A stretch of 64,000 nucleotides of DNA from positions 62,001-126,000 of the forward strand of contig NZ_BOON01000002.1 of NCBI RefSeq assembly GCF_016863255.1, given 5' to 3'. This document shows positions 51,408 through 60,456 of this stretch, piece after piece (within the stretch, counting starts at the first letter, position 1; each line of letters opens with the position of its first letter). The notes under the pieces are model-generated. The model was not told the DNA's origin and searched no databases. It was given only the letters and a program-made list of their open reading frames with translations. The position numbers were made by a program, and so were the translations under genes. The DNA is from Planosporangium mesophilum (GTDB lineage Bacteria; Actinomycetota; Actinomycetes; Mycobacteriales; Micromonosporaceae).

Positions 51408-52172
51408 CTACTTTGCCACATCGGAGCCCGGTACCTGAAATCCGGCCTCCGACAGGAGTGTCACATCACGTTTGTCCAGTTTATCCGACCGCAGCGCCGC
51501 CAGGAGATCCGGTCGGCGTTCCGCCGTGCGAAGCAGGGCCTGGTCGCGCCGCCACCGCGCGATCCGACCGTGGTCGCCGGAGCGCAGGATGTCAGGTACG
51601 TCATGCCCGCGCCAGCTGGCCGGCTTCGTGTAGACCGGCGTCTCCAGCAGCCCGCCCGTGTGCGACTCCTCCAGCAGCGAGTCGGCGTTGCCCAGCACGC
51701 CGGGCAGCAGCCGTACCACCGCCTCGAGGATCACCAGGACCGCGACCTCGCCGCCGAAGAGCACGTAGTCGCCGAGCGACACCTCGGTGACCGGCATCCG
51801 GGTCGCGGCGTGGTCGAGTACCCGCTGGTCGATGCCCTCGTACCGGCCACAGGCGAACACCAGGTGCTCCGCCGACGCCAGTTCGTACGCGGTCTCCTGG
51901 GTGAACGGGGCACCGGCGGGCGTCGGTACGACCAGGCGGGCACCGGCGGGCGCCACCGCGTCGAGCGCCTCACCCCAGGGCTCGGGGCGCATCACCATGC
52001 CGGCGCCACCGCCGTACGGGGTGTCGTCGACGGTCCGGTGCACGTCGTGGGTCCACGTCCGCAGATCGTGCACGTCGACGTCGAGCAGCCCGGTGGTCCG
52101 CGCCCGCCCGACCAGCGACAGGTCCAGCGGCGCGAAGTACTCGGGGAAGATCGTGACGATGTCGATTTTCAT
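51408..52172 (-). CDS. trmD: tRNA (guanine-N1-)-methyltransferase
   Basis: TrmD methylates G37 of tRNAs, preventing frameshifting. The 254-residue SPOUT protein has [61 protein letters not shown] (the trefoil knot), [37 protein letters not shown] and [31 protein letters not shown]. It lies between rimM and rplS. Confidence 0.97.
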   Translation of the reverse strand: MKIDIVTIFPEYFAPLDLSLVGRARTTGLLDVDVHDLRTWTHDVHRTVDDTPYGGGAGMVMRPEPWGEALDAVAPAGARLVVPTPAGAPFTQETAYELASAEHLVFACGRYEGIDQRVLDHAATRMPVTEVSLGDYVLFGGEVAVLVILEAVVRLLPGVLGNADSLLEESHTGGLLETPVYTKPASWRGHDVPDILRSGDHGRIARWRRDQALLRTAERRPDLLAALRSDKLDKRDVTLLSEAGFQVPGSDVAK

Positions 52173-52241
52173 GATGTCCTCCCCGGTCGTGGACAGTGAT
52201 GCGACCTACAGGCGGCACAATGTCCAAGATCGCGGAAAGGC

Positions 52242-52775
52242 CTAGAGGTCGAACAGGCCCTCGGGCGGGGTCACGACCACTCGACCACCGGCCACGTCGA
52301 CCTCGGGCACGATCGCCTTGACGAACGGCACCAGCGCGTTGCGGCCGTCGGGACGGCGCAGGACCAGCAGGTCCGAGGATGGGGCGTGGTCGATGCGGAC
52401 CACCTCGCCGTACGTCTCCCCCTCCGGCGAGACCGCCGCCAGGCCCACCAGTTCGAAGTCGCTGAACTCGTCCGGGTCGTCGTTGGTCGGCACGTCCGCG
52501 CTGTCGACACAGAGCAGCACTCCGCGCAGCCCGTCGGCGAGGTCGCGGTCGTACACGCCGTCGAAGACCACCAGCAGCCGGTTCTGGTGCGGCCGGACGG
52601 TCTCGATGGTCAGCGTCGGGGGTACGCCCGGAGCAGCGCGCCTACCCGGGTCGGTGACCAGCACCGACCCGGGTACGAAGCGTTCGCCGGGCTCGTCCGT
52701 GCGCACATCGACGACAACCTCACCGAGGATGCCGTGCGGGCGCACGATCCGACCGACTACGAGCTGCATCTGCAC
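52242..52775 (-). CDS. rimM: 16S rRNA processing protein RimM
   Basis: RimM assists 30S head assembly near S19. The 177-residue protein has LVVGRIVRPHGILGEVVVDVRTDEPGERFVPGSVL in the N-terminal domain and YGEVVRIDHAPSSDLLVLRRPDGRNALVPFVKAIVPEVDVAGGRVVVTPPEGLFDL in the PRC-barrel domain. The start GTG 52775 follows directly after the khpA stop. The trmD-rimM gap (69 bases) is ordinary. Confidence 0.96.
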   Translation of the reverse strand: MQMQLVVGRIVRPHGILGEVVVDVRTDEPGERFVPGSVLVTDPGRRAAPGVPPTLTIETVRPHQNRLLVVFDGVYDRDLADGLRGVLLCVDSADVPTNDDPDEFSDFELVGLAAVSPEGETYGEVVRIDHAPSSDLLVLRRPDGRNALVPFVKAIVPEVDVAGGRVVVTPPEGLFDL

Positions 52776-53003
52776 CTAGTACGAATCGACGATCTCGACG
52801 CGGATGCCACGCCCACCGATCGACGTGATCACCTGGCGCAGCGCCTTCGCGGTACGCCCGCCACGGCCGATCACCGTACCGAGGTCCTCGGGATGCACGC
52901 GGACCTCGAGACGCTGACCGCGCCTCGAGTCGACCATCCGGACGCGCACGTCGTCCGGGTGCTCGACGATGCCCTTGACCAGATGCTCGAGCGCCGGGCG
53001 CAA
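52776..53003 (-). CDS. khpA: KH-domain RNA-binding protein (KhpA-like)
   Basis: A 75-residue single KH-domain protein: LRPALEHLVKGIVEHPDDVRVRMVDSRRGQRLEVRVHPEDLGTVIGRGGRTAKALRQVITSIGGRGIRVEIVDSY with the GxxG loop GRGG. KhpA proteins bind mRNA and affect cell division in Gram-positives. The only early start codon is TTG 53003, 4 bases after the rpsP stop; the gap between rpsP and rimM is otherwise filled. No strong ribosome-binding site is seen, so expression may depend on reinitiation after rpsP. Confidence 0.88.
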   Translation of the reverse strand: MRPALEHLVKGIVEHPDDVRVRMVDSRRGQRLEVRVHPEDLGTVIGRGGRTAKALRQVITSIGGRGIRVEIVDSY

Positions 53004-53007
53004 CGAG

Positions 53008-53484
53008 TCAGGCCGTTTCGCCGGCGCCGGCACCAGCCTGCTCCTCCGACTGCTCGGCCGCGGGCGCCTCCGCCGTCTTGGCCGCGGGCGCCTCCGCCTT
53101 CTTGGCCGCGGTCTTCTTCGCCGGCTTGGCCGCAGCGGCCACGCCGGCCGCCGCCTGGGCCTCGGCCTCGTAGGCCGCGCGCCGGTCGGCACGGGCGGCC
53201 GCGACCTTCAGCGGCTCGGGCGCGGGCAGGCCCTTGAACTTCTGCCAGTCGCCGGTCTTCGACAGGATCGCCTGCACGGACTCGCTCGGCTGCGCGCCGA
53301 CCTTGAGCCAGTGCTGCACCCGGTCGGAGTTGACCTCGATCAGCGAGGGCTCCTCCTTCGGGTGGTAGATCCCGACGAACTCGATCGCCCGGCCGTCGCG
53401 CTTGGTGCGCGAGTCCGCGACGACGATGCGGTATTGCGGGTTGCGGATCTTGCCCATCCGCAGAAGCCGGATACGTACGGCCAC
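53008..53484 (-). CDS. rpsP: 30S ribosomal protein S16
   Basis: The 158-residue protein starts [74 protein letters not shown] (S16 core about residues 1-80). The last 60 residues are an Ala/Lys/Glu-rich tail ([24 protein letters not shown]...) absent from the core. Such tails are common in actinobacterial S16. It is the first gene of rpsP-khpA-rimM-trmD and has 280 bases of non-coding sequence upstream. Confidence 0.97.
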   Translation of the reverse strand: MAVRIRLLRMGKIRNPQYRIVVADSRTKRDGRAIEFVGIYHPKEEPSLIEVNSDRVQHWLKVGAQPSESVQAILSKTGDWQKFKGLPAPEPLKVAAARADRRAAYEAEAQAAAGVAAAAKPAKKTAAKKAEAPAAKTAEAPAAEQSEEQAGAGAGETA

Positions 53485-53753
53485 TGTCTGCTCGCTCCTG
53501 GATTAGTGGTTGAGATCCTCGCCGACTACACGCGGTGGGGATCGCGCGAACGGCAGTTCGGGTGGACTGGTGGCGTGCCCGGGTTAGAGGGCGCCGGACA
53601 CGTACCGATACCAGTCGACCATTGTGCCAGACGGGTGGCCGTTCCGCCGAACGGCCCCGCCCGACAATCGTCCGACCGCCACCCGCACGGACCCAACCGG
53701 TCTAAAGAATCATGAAAAATCGACCAATTCACCATGATCATGGGCAATTCCCA

Positions 53754-53759
53754 TAGCCT
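53754..53759 (+). promoter_or_regulatory. -10 box of a probable leaderless promoter, membrane glycosyltransferase gene
   Basis: TAGCCT is followed by GTAGCTC and GTG 53767. A perfect 12-bp palindrome CCATGATCATGG lies upstream (53732-53743). The region 53700-53760 is A/T-richer than its surroundings. Confidence 0.5.
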
Positions 53760-53766
53760 GTAGCTC

Positions 53767-54981
53767 GTGCTCTCCACCCTCGAAGCTGCTCCCGTCACCG
53801 GTGTCAACGGACGGGGCATCGCGGCGCGACGGCCGACGCTGATCCACTGGACCCCGCCGTTCCTCGTCCACCTGGCGAGCAACGTGCTGTTCTGGTACGC
53901 CGCCCACCGCCACGGCTTCGACTGGCTCAAGGCGGCCACCCACGCGCGGTACGACGCGTTCCAGTACCTGAGCATCGCCCGCAACGGCTACCGGGCGGAG
54001 CACTGTCCACCGGAGATGTCCGTGCCGGGCCTGACCGAGGCCTGCGGCAACATCGGCTGGTTCCCGCTGTACCCGCTGGTGCTGCGCCCGGTCCACGACC
54101 TGTTCGGCCTGGACTGGGCGGTCGCGGGCGTGGTCGTCGCCGAGGTCTGCCTGCTCGGGGTGCTGCTGCTGCTCTGGCACCTGCTCGGCGCGCGCGCCAC
54201 CGCCCGCAACGTGGCGTGCCTGGCGTTGGCCGCCTGCTGGCCGGGCGCGATCTACTACCACGCCACCTTCCCGATCGCCCTGTCGGTGCTACTCGCGCTC
54301 GTCACCTGGACGCTGCTCTCGCGCGGCTGGTGGGCGCTGGCCGGGCTCGCCGGAATGCTCACCGCGATGACGTACAGCATCTCGGCGCTGATCGCGCCGG
54401 CCATGCTGGCGTACCTGTTCCTGACCCGATCCCGGGGATCGTGGACCTGGCTGCGCCAGGCCGTGGTGGCGTGCGGTCTCACGTCGCTCGGCGTGGCGGC
54501 CACCTTCGCGCTGCTCTGGCACGACACCGGCCGCCCCATGGTCTTCATGGACTACCACCGCCGCTGGGGCGGAGGCCTGCACAACCCGGTCACGTCGTAC
54601 CGGGAACTTCTGCACGCGCTGCCCGTCCCGGGCACCGGCCCGCACGCGTGGCCGGTACCGAAGGTCATCACCACCCTCGGCTGGGAGCTGCACGCCGCCC
54701 TGGCGCTGGTCGTCGTCGCCGTACTGGTGGTGGCGGTGGAGGCCGCGCGCGGCCGGGCGAACGCACTCGACGTCGCGCTCACGCTGTACGGATTCCTGAT
54801 CTTCACGGTGCCGCTCATCGTGGGACCGCACATCACCCAGTCCCGGTCCCACGCCCTGATGCTGCCGGTGGTGCTGGTGCTCCGCCGCCTGCCGGCGGTC
54901 GGGTCGGGCCTGTTCGCGCTGGCCGCCGTCCCGCTCGCGTACGCGCTGGGCGTGCTCTTCCTGGTCTCGACCCTGGTGTAG
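53767..54981 (+). CDS. PIG-V-like membrane mannosyltransferase family protein
   Basis: The 404-residue polytopic protein has about ten hydrophobic helices. The first luminal loop carries HGFDWLKAATHARYDAFQYLSIARNGYRAEHC, ending in NIGWFPLYPLVL. The W-x-x-A...RWD/RYDA-like motif and the FFPLYP-like motif resemble PIG-V mannosyltransferases and bacterial GT-C relatives. A prenyl-phosphate-sugar-dependent transferase role in the cell envelope is inferred. No helper gene is nearby. The start GTG 53767 follows TAGCCT by 7 bases. Confidence 0.75.
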   Translation: MLSTLEAAPVTGVNGRGIAARRPTLIHWTPPFLVHLASNVLFWYAAHRHGFDWLKAATHARYDAFQYLSIARNGYRAEHCPPEMSVPGLTEACGNIGWFPLYPLVLRPVHDLFGLDWAVAGVVVAEVCLLGVLLLLWHLLGARATARNVACLALAACWPGAIYYHATFPIALSVLLALVTWTLLSRGWWALAGLAGMLTAMTYSISALIAPAMLAYLFLTRSRGSWTWLRQAVVACGLTSLGVAATFALLWHDTGRPMVFMDYHRRWGGGLHNPVTSYRELLHALPVPGTGPHAWPVPKVITTLGWELHAALALVVVAVLVVAVEAARGRANALDVALTLYGFLIFTVPLIVGPHITQSRSHALMLPVVLVLRRLPAVGSGLFALAAVPLAYALGVLFLVSTLV

Positions 54982-54984
54982 CGA

Positions 54985-55016
54985 GAGGGCGCGCCCCGGA
55001 CGGGGCGCACCCCCTC
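54985..55016. terminator. Bidirectional hairpin between convergent genes
   Basis: GCGCCCC (54991-54997) pairs with GGGGCGC (55002-55008), with outer pairs GAGGG/CCCTC interrupted by a bulge. It lies between the two stop codons. Confidence 0.65.
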
Positions 55017-55019
55017 ACA

Positions 55020-55592
55020 TCACAGCGCCGGCTCGAGCTCCCCCGACCGGGACAACAGGTCGTCGGTGGTGAGCACCCGGCCGAAGTGACCGTCCAGGTT
55101 CACCGCGGTCACGGCCATGATCTGCTCGGCGGTCAGCCCACCCTCGTCGAACGTGTACGTGGCGTCCAGGGCGTACAGCATGTCGTACCCGAGGTCGCCG
55201 GCGAGCCGGGCCGTGGTCTCGCAGCAGCGGTTGGTCTGGATCCCGCAGATCACGACCTGGCGGACCCCGGCGCCGGTCAGCCAGGCGTGCAGGTCCGGGG
55301 AGCCGTGGAACGACGAGTGCACGCTCTTGACCACGTCCAGAGCGGGTACGAGGTCGGCCACGACCGGCTTGAACGCCTGGCCCGGCGCGCCGGGCGCGAG
55401 GGGCGAACCGGGCGACCGGGACTCGTGGCGCACCCGGACGATCGGGCGGCCGGTGGCGGTCCACGCGGAGATCAGGCGGCCGATGTTCTCCTCGGCCGCC
55501 GGGTTGCCGCGACGGCCCCAGTACGGGTCGTCGAAGCCGGTCTGGACGTCGATGACGACGAGAGCCGCGTTGGGCTCGATGTGGCTGGTCAT
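55020..55592 (-). CDS. Isochorismatase-fold cysteine hydrolase
   Basis: The 190-residue protein has ALVVIDVQTGFDDPYWGRR (catalytic Asp), PIVRVRHESRSPGSPLAPG, VVKSVHSSFHGSPDLHAWL (Lys) and VVICGIQTNRCCETTARLAGDLGY (catalytic Cys). These form the Asp-Lys-Cys triad. Substrates of the family include isochorismate, nicotinamide and N-carbamoyl compounds; unknown here. It is divergent from the GlxA-type regulator, which may control it. Confidence 0.9.
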   Translation of the reverse strand: MTSHIEPNAALVVIDVQTGFDDPYWGRRGNPAAEENIGRLISAWTATGRPIVRVRHESRSPGSPLAPGAPGQAFKPVVADLVPALDVVKSVHSSFHGSPDLHAWLTGAGVRQVVICGIQTNRCCETTARLAGDLGYDMLYALDATYTFDEGGLTAEQIMAVTAVNLDGHFGRVLTTDDLLSRSGELEPAL

Positions 55593-55689
55593 GCCGTCAA
55601 TCGTCGGACGACGCCGGGCCGGCCGACAGTGGCAGCTTTGACCATCATGCGCTGATTACTGCCACGCCCTCACCTGGCATGATTGCGGC

Positions 55690-56637
55690 ATGCGTACCGT
55701 GGCTGTCCTGCTCCACCACGCGGTCCGGCTGTTCGACTACGGCGTGATCCACGAGGTGTTCGGCGTCGACCGGCGCGACGACGGGGTGCCGACGTTCGAG
55801 CTTCGCCGCTGCTCCCCCGGCCAGCGGCCGGTCACCCTGGTCGGCGGGGCGAGCCTGTCCGCCACGCACGGCCTGTCGGCGCTCACCGAGGCCGACCTGG
55901 TCCTCGTACCCGGCGCCGAGCCCGCGCCGCCGGAGGCCACGGTTGCCGAGCGCCGGGCGCTGCGGGCGGTCCACCACGCCGGGGTACCGGTGGCCGCCCT
56001 GTGCAGCGGGGCGTTCCTGCTCGCGGACGCGGGCCTGCTCGACGGGCGCCGGGCGACCACGCACTGGATGCTGACGGCCGCCCTGGCCGACCGGCACCCG
56101 GCGGTGACGGTCGCGAACGGTCCACTGTGGGTACAGGACGGTCCGCTGTGGACGTCGGCGGGTACCGCCGCCGGCATCGACCTGTGCCTGCACCTGGTAC
56201 GGGAGGCGCACGGCGCGACGGCGGCGGCCGCGATCGCACGGCGCATGGTGACTCCGCCGCACCGCGACGGTGACCAGGCGCAGTACCTGCCCCGCGTGGT
56301 GGTCGAGCCGTCCGGCGACGAGTTCGGCGGCGTACTGGCGTGGGCGCGCGAGCACCTCGACCGGCCGCTCACCGTCGTGGAGCTGGCCCGCCGGGCCCAC
56401 CAGTCACCGCGTACGTTCGCCCGGCGGTTCGTGGAGACCACCGGTACGACGCCGCTGCGGTGGCTGCACCACCAGCGCGTACAGCTCGCTCAGGAACTGC
56501 TCGAACGCAGCGACCTACCGATCGAGGAGGTGGCGCGGCGGGCCGGATTCGGCACCACGGCCGTGCTGCGCCGGCACTTCGGCCGCGACGTGGGGACGAC
56601 GCCCACCGCGTACCGGTCGCGGTTCGCGGCCGCGTGA
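55690..56637 (+). CDS. GlxA family transcriptional regulator (DJ-1/PfpI + AraC)
   Basis: The N-terminal DJ-1/PfpI-like domain (VAVLLHHAVRLFDYGVIHEVFGVD..., VPVAALCSGAFLLADAGLLDGRRATTHW) is about 165 residues. The C-terminal AraC domain has two HTH motifs: LTVVELARRAHQSPRTFARRFVETTGTTPLRWLHHQRVQLAQELL and IEEVARRAGFGTTAVLRRHFGRDVGTTPTAYR. The ATG at 55690 follows CATGAT by 6 bases, so it too may be leaderless. It is divergent from, and likely controls, the isochorismatase-fold gene. Confidence 0.94.
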   Translation: MRTVAVLLHHAVRLFDYGVIHEVFGVDRRDDGVPTFELRRCSPGQRPVTLVGGASLSATHGLSALTEADLVLVPGAEPAPPEATVAERRALRAVHHAGVPVAALCSGAFLLADAGLLDGRRATTHWMLTAALADRHPAVTVANGPLWVQDGPLWTSAGTAAGIDLCLHLVREAHGATAAAAIARRMVTPPHRDGDQAQYLPRVVVEPSGDEFGGVLAWAREHLDRPLTVVELARRAHQSPRTFARRFVETTGTTPLRWLHHQRVQLAQELLERSDLPIEEVARRAGFGTTAVLRRHFGRDVGTTPTAYRSRFAAA

Positions 56638-56642
56638 ACGCG

Positions 56643-56674
56643 GAGGAGGGCGTCCCGGCCGGGACGCCCTCCTC
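56643..56674. terminator. Bidirectional hairpin between convergent genes
   Basis: A perfect 14-bp stem (GAGGAGGGCGTCCC 56643-56656 with 56661-56674) with a GGCC loop starts 6 bases after the GlxA stop and is 10 bases before the hydrolase stop. Confidence 0.85.
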
Positions 56675-56684
56675 GAACCGCTAC

Positions 56685-58259
56685 CTACCCCAGGGGGCCG
56701 GGCAGCTTGACCCGCGGCACGGTCGTCAGACCGGTCACGTCACCCGGCGACTGGCCGGGGCAGAACGCGTCACGGGCCGGCAGGTTGCCGTGGGCGAGGA
56801 ACGCCGTGGCGACGTCGTTCGCGCACGGGGCCTGCGTGAGCAGGTACACCCCGTGGCCGCCCTGGTCCACGCTGATGAAGTCGGCCCGCTGGCCCAGCGC
56901 CCGGCGCAGCCCGAAGCCCGAGCTCCACGACGTGGCGGGGTCGCGCAGGTTCTGCAGGATCAGCACGTTGCGCGGCCCCTTGTCGGTGACCTTGACGGGC
57001 GGCTCCACCGGCCCGTTCTTCCAGAACGCGCAGGGCCAGATGTTGTCCGGCATGCCGGCGGTCGCCGGGAACAGCCGCCGGCCGACCGCCACGTTCCGTG
57101 CGTACACGCCGGGTTCGCGTGGCCAGGCGGCGTCGTCGCAGACGACCGAGTACAGCGCCGCGACCCCGTTGTCGACCGGTACCTGTGCCGCGGCCGGCGC
57201 GGGCGCCAGCAACTGCCGCATCGCCTCGGCCGCGGACCCGACCTTCGTAGCGGGCGCCTGCGCCAGGGTCTGCCAGATCGAGGCCAGGTCCGGGAAGTTG
57301 TGGTCGTTGTAGAGCGCGCTGCGGGTGATCTCGCGGAACAGGTTGCCGGTCACCACGAGGCCGCCGATGTCCAGCGGGTCGCGGTCAAACCGCGCGGCGA
57401 GCTCGTAGTAGGTGTGCTCGACCGCCTGCGGCGTGGCGCCCAGCTGGTAGGTGGCGTCCCGGTCGGCGGCCCACTTCGTGAAGTCCGGCAGTCGCAGCGC
57501 GATCGCCGACCCCCAGGTCCGCCACATGTCGTACCAGACCTTCGTCGGGTCCACCGCGCTGTCCAGCACGATGCGGTCGCTGTGCGCGCCGAACAGCGAG
57601 GTGAACACCGCGCCCAGGTAGGTGCCGTAGGAGTACCCGAGGTAGGACAGCTTGGGCTCGCCGAGCGCGGCCCGGATCCGGTCCATGTCCCGGGCGGTGT
57701 TCGCGGTCGTGAGGTAGGGCAGCAGGTCACCGGAGAGCCGGGCGCAGTCCGCGGCCGTCCGGCGGGCGTACGCCACGTTCCGGCCGATGGAGCCGTCCGG
57801 CGCGGGGTACGGCAGGATCAGTTCGGTCGGGGTGTTCGGGTCGATGCCGCAGGTGACCGGCGTGCTGTTGGCGATGCCGCGCGGGTCGAAGCCGATCAGG
57901 TCGAACCGGTCGGTGACGTCGGCCGGCAGCAGCGGGAGCAGCATGCCCGGGAAGTCGAGGCCGGAGCCGCCCGGGCCGCCCGGATTGAACAGCAGGATCC
58001 CGTGCCGAAGGCCGGGCTTGGCGGTCGGGATCCGGGAGACCGCGATGTCGATCTGCCGCCCCTGCGGCCTGCGGTAGTCCAGCGGCACCCGCAGGGTGGC
58101 GCACTGCTGGCGGGGATCGCGCTCGACGCCGGGCTCCGCCGGCGGGCAGGCCCCCCAGCTCAGCGCCGGTGGTTTGGCCGCCGCGTGCCCCGGCGTCGCC
58201 GGCGTGAGCACCGCCGTCACGGCGGTGACCGCCAGCAACGCGAGGAGTTGTCGCCGCAT
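56685..58259 (-). CDS. Secreted alpha/beta-hydrolase with TAP-like C-terminal domain
   Basis: The 524-residue protein has a Sec signal peptide (RRQLLALLAVTAVTAVLTPATPGHA). The alpha/beta core has FNPGGPGGSGLDFPG (oxyanion), GFDPRGIANSTPV, and the nucleophile Ser210 in GYSYGTYLG. The C-terminal TAP-like domain contains NVLILQNLRDPATSWSSGFGLRRAL and the His in VDQGGHGVYLL. This is the SlpD/SlpE/tripeptidyl-aminopeptidase-like exported protease family. ATG 58259 has GGAGGT upstream. Confidence 0.92.
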   Translation of the reverse strand: MRRQLLALLAVTAVTAVLTPATPGHAAAKPPALSWGACPPAEPGVERDPRQQCATLRVPLDYRRPQGRQIDIAVSRIPTAKPGLRHGILLFNPGGPGGSGLDFPGMLLPLLPADVTDRFDLIGFDPRGIANSTPVTCGIDPNTPTELILPYPAPDGSIGRNVAYARRTAADCARLSGDLLPYLTTANTARDMDRIRAALGEPKLSYLGYSYGTYLGAVFTSLFGAHSDRIVLDSAVDPTKVWYDMWRTWGSAIALRLPDFTKWAADRDATYQLGATPQAVEHTYYELAARFDRDPLDIGGLVVTGNLFREITRSALYNDHNFPDLASIWQTLAQAPATKVGSAAEAMRQLLAPAPAAAQVPVDNGVAALYSVVCDDAAWPREPGVYARNVAVGRRLFPATAGMPDNIWPCAFWKNGPVEPPVKVTDKGPRNVLILQNLRDPATSWSSGFGLRRALGQRADFISVDQGGHGVYLLTQAPCANDVATAFLAHGNLPARDAFCPGQSPGDVTGLTTVPRVKLPGPLG

Positions 58260-58332
58260 TGATTGACCTCCATCCGTCGATGGCACCTTCCGGCACCCTA
58301 GACGGATGGGGCGACCCAGCAATGACCCGTTA

Positions 58333-58992
58333 TCAGATTCCCGACATACCGTACGCGCGCGGCCGATCCCAGCCCGCGGGCAGCGTCGCTGGCGTGAGCC
58401 ACTCCGCGTCCGGCTCGAAGTCGCACCACGTACCGTCGAACGGGAAGCGACCGGCCTCGATGAGCGGGATCACCCGCTCCCCCTCGGCCCGGACCGCATC
58501 GGCGTCGGCCACCCAGTAGTGGTCCGGGGACCGCAGCCGCTCTGCCAGCTCGTGCTCGTCCTTCCACAGCCACGACCGGTCCGGCTCGACCCAGATGTCG
58601 AGGTCCTGGTCGACGATGTCCACGCCCGCGACGTCGCCGTCGTCCCAGCGCACGCCCGGCTCCTCGAGGTTGACGTACCAGCCGTTGAACCCGTCGTCGC
58701 CCCAGAACCACCACACCGAGTGCGAGGCGCCCGGTGGGATCAACTTCAGGATGCCGGTGCCCTCCCAGGTGCCGGCTGCGAGCCGTCGCTCCTTCGCCAC
58801 CCATTCGATGAACGGCATCGACCTGATGGTGCGGCCGTCCTCGTGACGCAGGTAGAGCACCGGACTGCCGGGCGCGATCCAGAGCACCAGGCCACGCTCG
58901 TCGTCGCTGACCACGCGCATGACGCGGACCCAGGCCAGCCGGTCCCGCTGGAAGTGCCGGTGGACGATCACCCGGCCGGGCGCGAAGCGCAT
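58333..58992 (-). CDS. DUF402 family protein
   Basis: The 219-residue protein has the DUF402 beta-barrel signature: VIVHRHFQRDRLAWVRVMRVVSDDERGLVLWIAPGSPVLYL, FIEWVAKERRLAAGTWEGTGILKLIPPGASHSVWWFW, and the metal-binding DWD-like motif DVAGVDIVDQDLDIWVEPDRSWLWKDEHELAERL. Family members include FomD-like nucleotidyl hydrolases and RNase-like proteins; the activity here is unknown. The ATG shares a base with the proS stop (TGATG). Confidence 0.9.
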   Translation of the reverse strand: MRFAPGRVIVHRHFQRDRLAWVRVMRVVSDDERGLVLWIAPGSPVLYLRHEDGRTIRSMPFIEWVAKERRLAAGTWEGTGILKLIPPGASHSVWWFWGDDGFNGWYVNLEEPGVRWDDGDVAGVDIVDQDLDIWVEPDRSWLWKDEHELAERLRSPDHYWVADADAVRAEGERVIPLIEAGRFPFDGTWCDFEPDAEWLTPATLPAGWDRPRAYGMSGI

Positions 58993-60398
58993 CAGTACGC
59001 GCGGGCCAGGTAGGCGACGAGGTCGGGTTCGTCCTCCGAACCGGGTACCGACCCGTCGGCGCGGGTCAGGCAGCGTACGGTGACGCCCACGGCGTTGGCC
59101 TTCGCCTCGCCCTCGGCGCCAACGGCCGACCAGGGCACCCGCGCCCAGCCCGTGGTGGCCGCCTCGATCGCAGCGTCCACATCGGACACGTCGACGGTCA
59201 GCGACTGCCGGCGGGCCAGGGCCTCGTCGTACAGCGCCTGCTGATCCTCCTCGAGCGCGGCGGTCACGGCCGACACCGCGTCGGCGATCGGCGTGGGCGT
59301 CTTGGTACCGGCGACGCGCCGGACGATGACCACGTTGCCGGCGGCGAGGTCGCGCGGCCCCACCTCGATCCGCACCGGGTACCCCTTGAGCTCGGCGTCG
59401 ACCGCCCGCCGCCCGAACGGGGTGTCGGTCCGGTCGTCGAAGCCGACCCGGATACCGGCGCCGCGCAGCGCGTCGCGCAGCTTGGCGGCCTCCGCGGCCA
59501 CGCCGTCGCCCTCCTTGACGATCATGATGTGCGCCTGCACCGGCGCGATCCGCGGCGGCACCCGCAGGCCGTTGTCGTCGCCGTGGCACATGATCAGGCC
59601 GCCGAGCATCCGGGTGGAGACGCCCCACGACGTCGTCCAGGCGTGCTCGGAGCGGCCCTCGGCCGAGGAGTACACGATGTCGAACGCCTTCGCGAAGTTC
59701 TGCCCCAGCTCGTGGCTGGTGCCCAACTGCAGGGCCTTGGCGTCACCCATCATGCCTTCGAGCGTGTACGTGCTGGTCGCCCCGGCGAAGCGCTCCCGGG
59801 CGGTCTTGAGCCCGACGATGACCGGGATCGCCAGCATCTGGCGCATGAAGTCCTCGTACACGTTGTGCAGGATGTCCCGCGCGTAGGCGCGGGCGTCGTC
59901 GTAGCTGCTGTGCGCGGTGTGGCCCTCCTGCCAGAGGAACTCACTGGTACGCAGGAAGATCCGCGGCCGCAGTTCCCAGCGCACGACGTTGGCCCACTGG
60001 TTGAGCAGCAGCGGAAGGTCACGGTAGCTGCTGATCCACTTGGCCATGAACTCGCCGATCACGGTCTCCGAGGTCGGCCGCACCACGACCGGCTCGGCGA
60101 GCTGCTTGCCGCCGGCGTGCGTGACAACGGCCAACTCCGGGGAGAAGCCCTCGACGTGCTCGGCCTCCCGGCGCAGGTAGCTCTCCGGGATGAACAGCGG
60201 GAAGTACGCGTTCTGCGCGCCGGCCGCCTTGATCCGGTTGTCCATGTCGGACTGCATGCGCTCCCAGATCGCATACCCCGCCGGGCGGATGACCATGGTG
60301 CCGCGGACCGGACCGTTGTCGGCCAGCTCGGCCTTTGCGATCACGTCCTGGTACCAGCGGGGGAAGTCTTCTGCCCTCGGTGTGAGCACACGCGCCAT
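58992..60398 (-). CDS. proS: Prolyl-tRNA synthetase (short form)
   Basis: Charges tRNA-Pro. The 468-residue class II synthetase has FPRWYQDVIAKAELADNGPVRGTMVIRPAGYAIWERM (motif 1 region), PTSETVIGEFMAKWISSYRDLPLLLNQWANVVRWELRPRIFLRTSEFLWQEGHTAH (motif 2) and STRMLGGLIMCHGDDNGLRVPPRIAPVQAHIMIV (motif 3). It lacks the editing insertion of long bacterial ProS and resembles the archaeal/eukaryotic-type short form. The C-terminus ends with the usual Tyr. Confidence 0.96.
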   Translation of the reverse strand: MARVLTPRAEDFPRWYQDVIAKAELADNGPVRGTMVIRPAGYAIWERMQSDMDNRIKAAGAQNAYFPLFIPESYLRREAEHVEGFSPELAVVTHAGGKQLAEPVVVRPTSETVIGEFMAKWISSYRDLPLLLNQWANVVRWELRPRIFLRTSEFLWQEGHTAHSSYDDARAYARDILHNVYEDFMRQMLAIPVIVGLKTARERFAGATSTYTLEGMMGDAKALQLGTSHELGQNFAKAFDIVYSSAEGRSEHAWTTSWGVSTRMLGGLIMCHGDDNGLRVPPRIAPVQAHIMIVKEGDGVAAEAAKLRDALRGAGIRVGFDDRTDTPFGRRAVDAELKGYPVRIEVGPRDLAAGNVVIVRRVAGTKTPTPIADAVSAVTAALEEDQQALYDEALARRQSLTVDVSDVDAAIEAATTGWARVPWSAVGAEGEAKANAVGVTVRCLTRADGSVPGSEDEPDLVAYLARAY

Positions 60399-60456
60399 GA
60401 CCGGTCATCCTAGGCGCTCGCCCCCTCCGGCCGCCCGCCGACCTCGGGGGAAGCCG

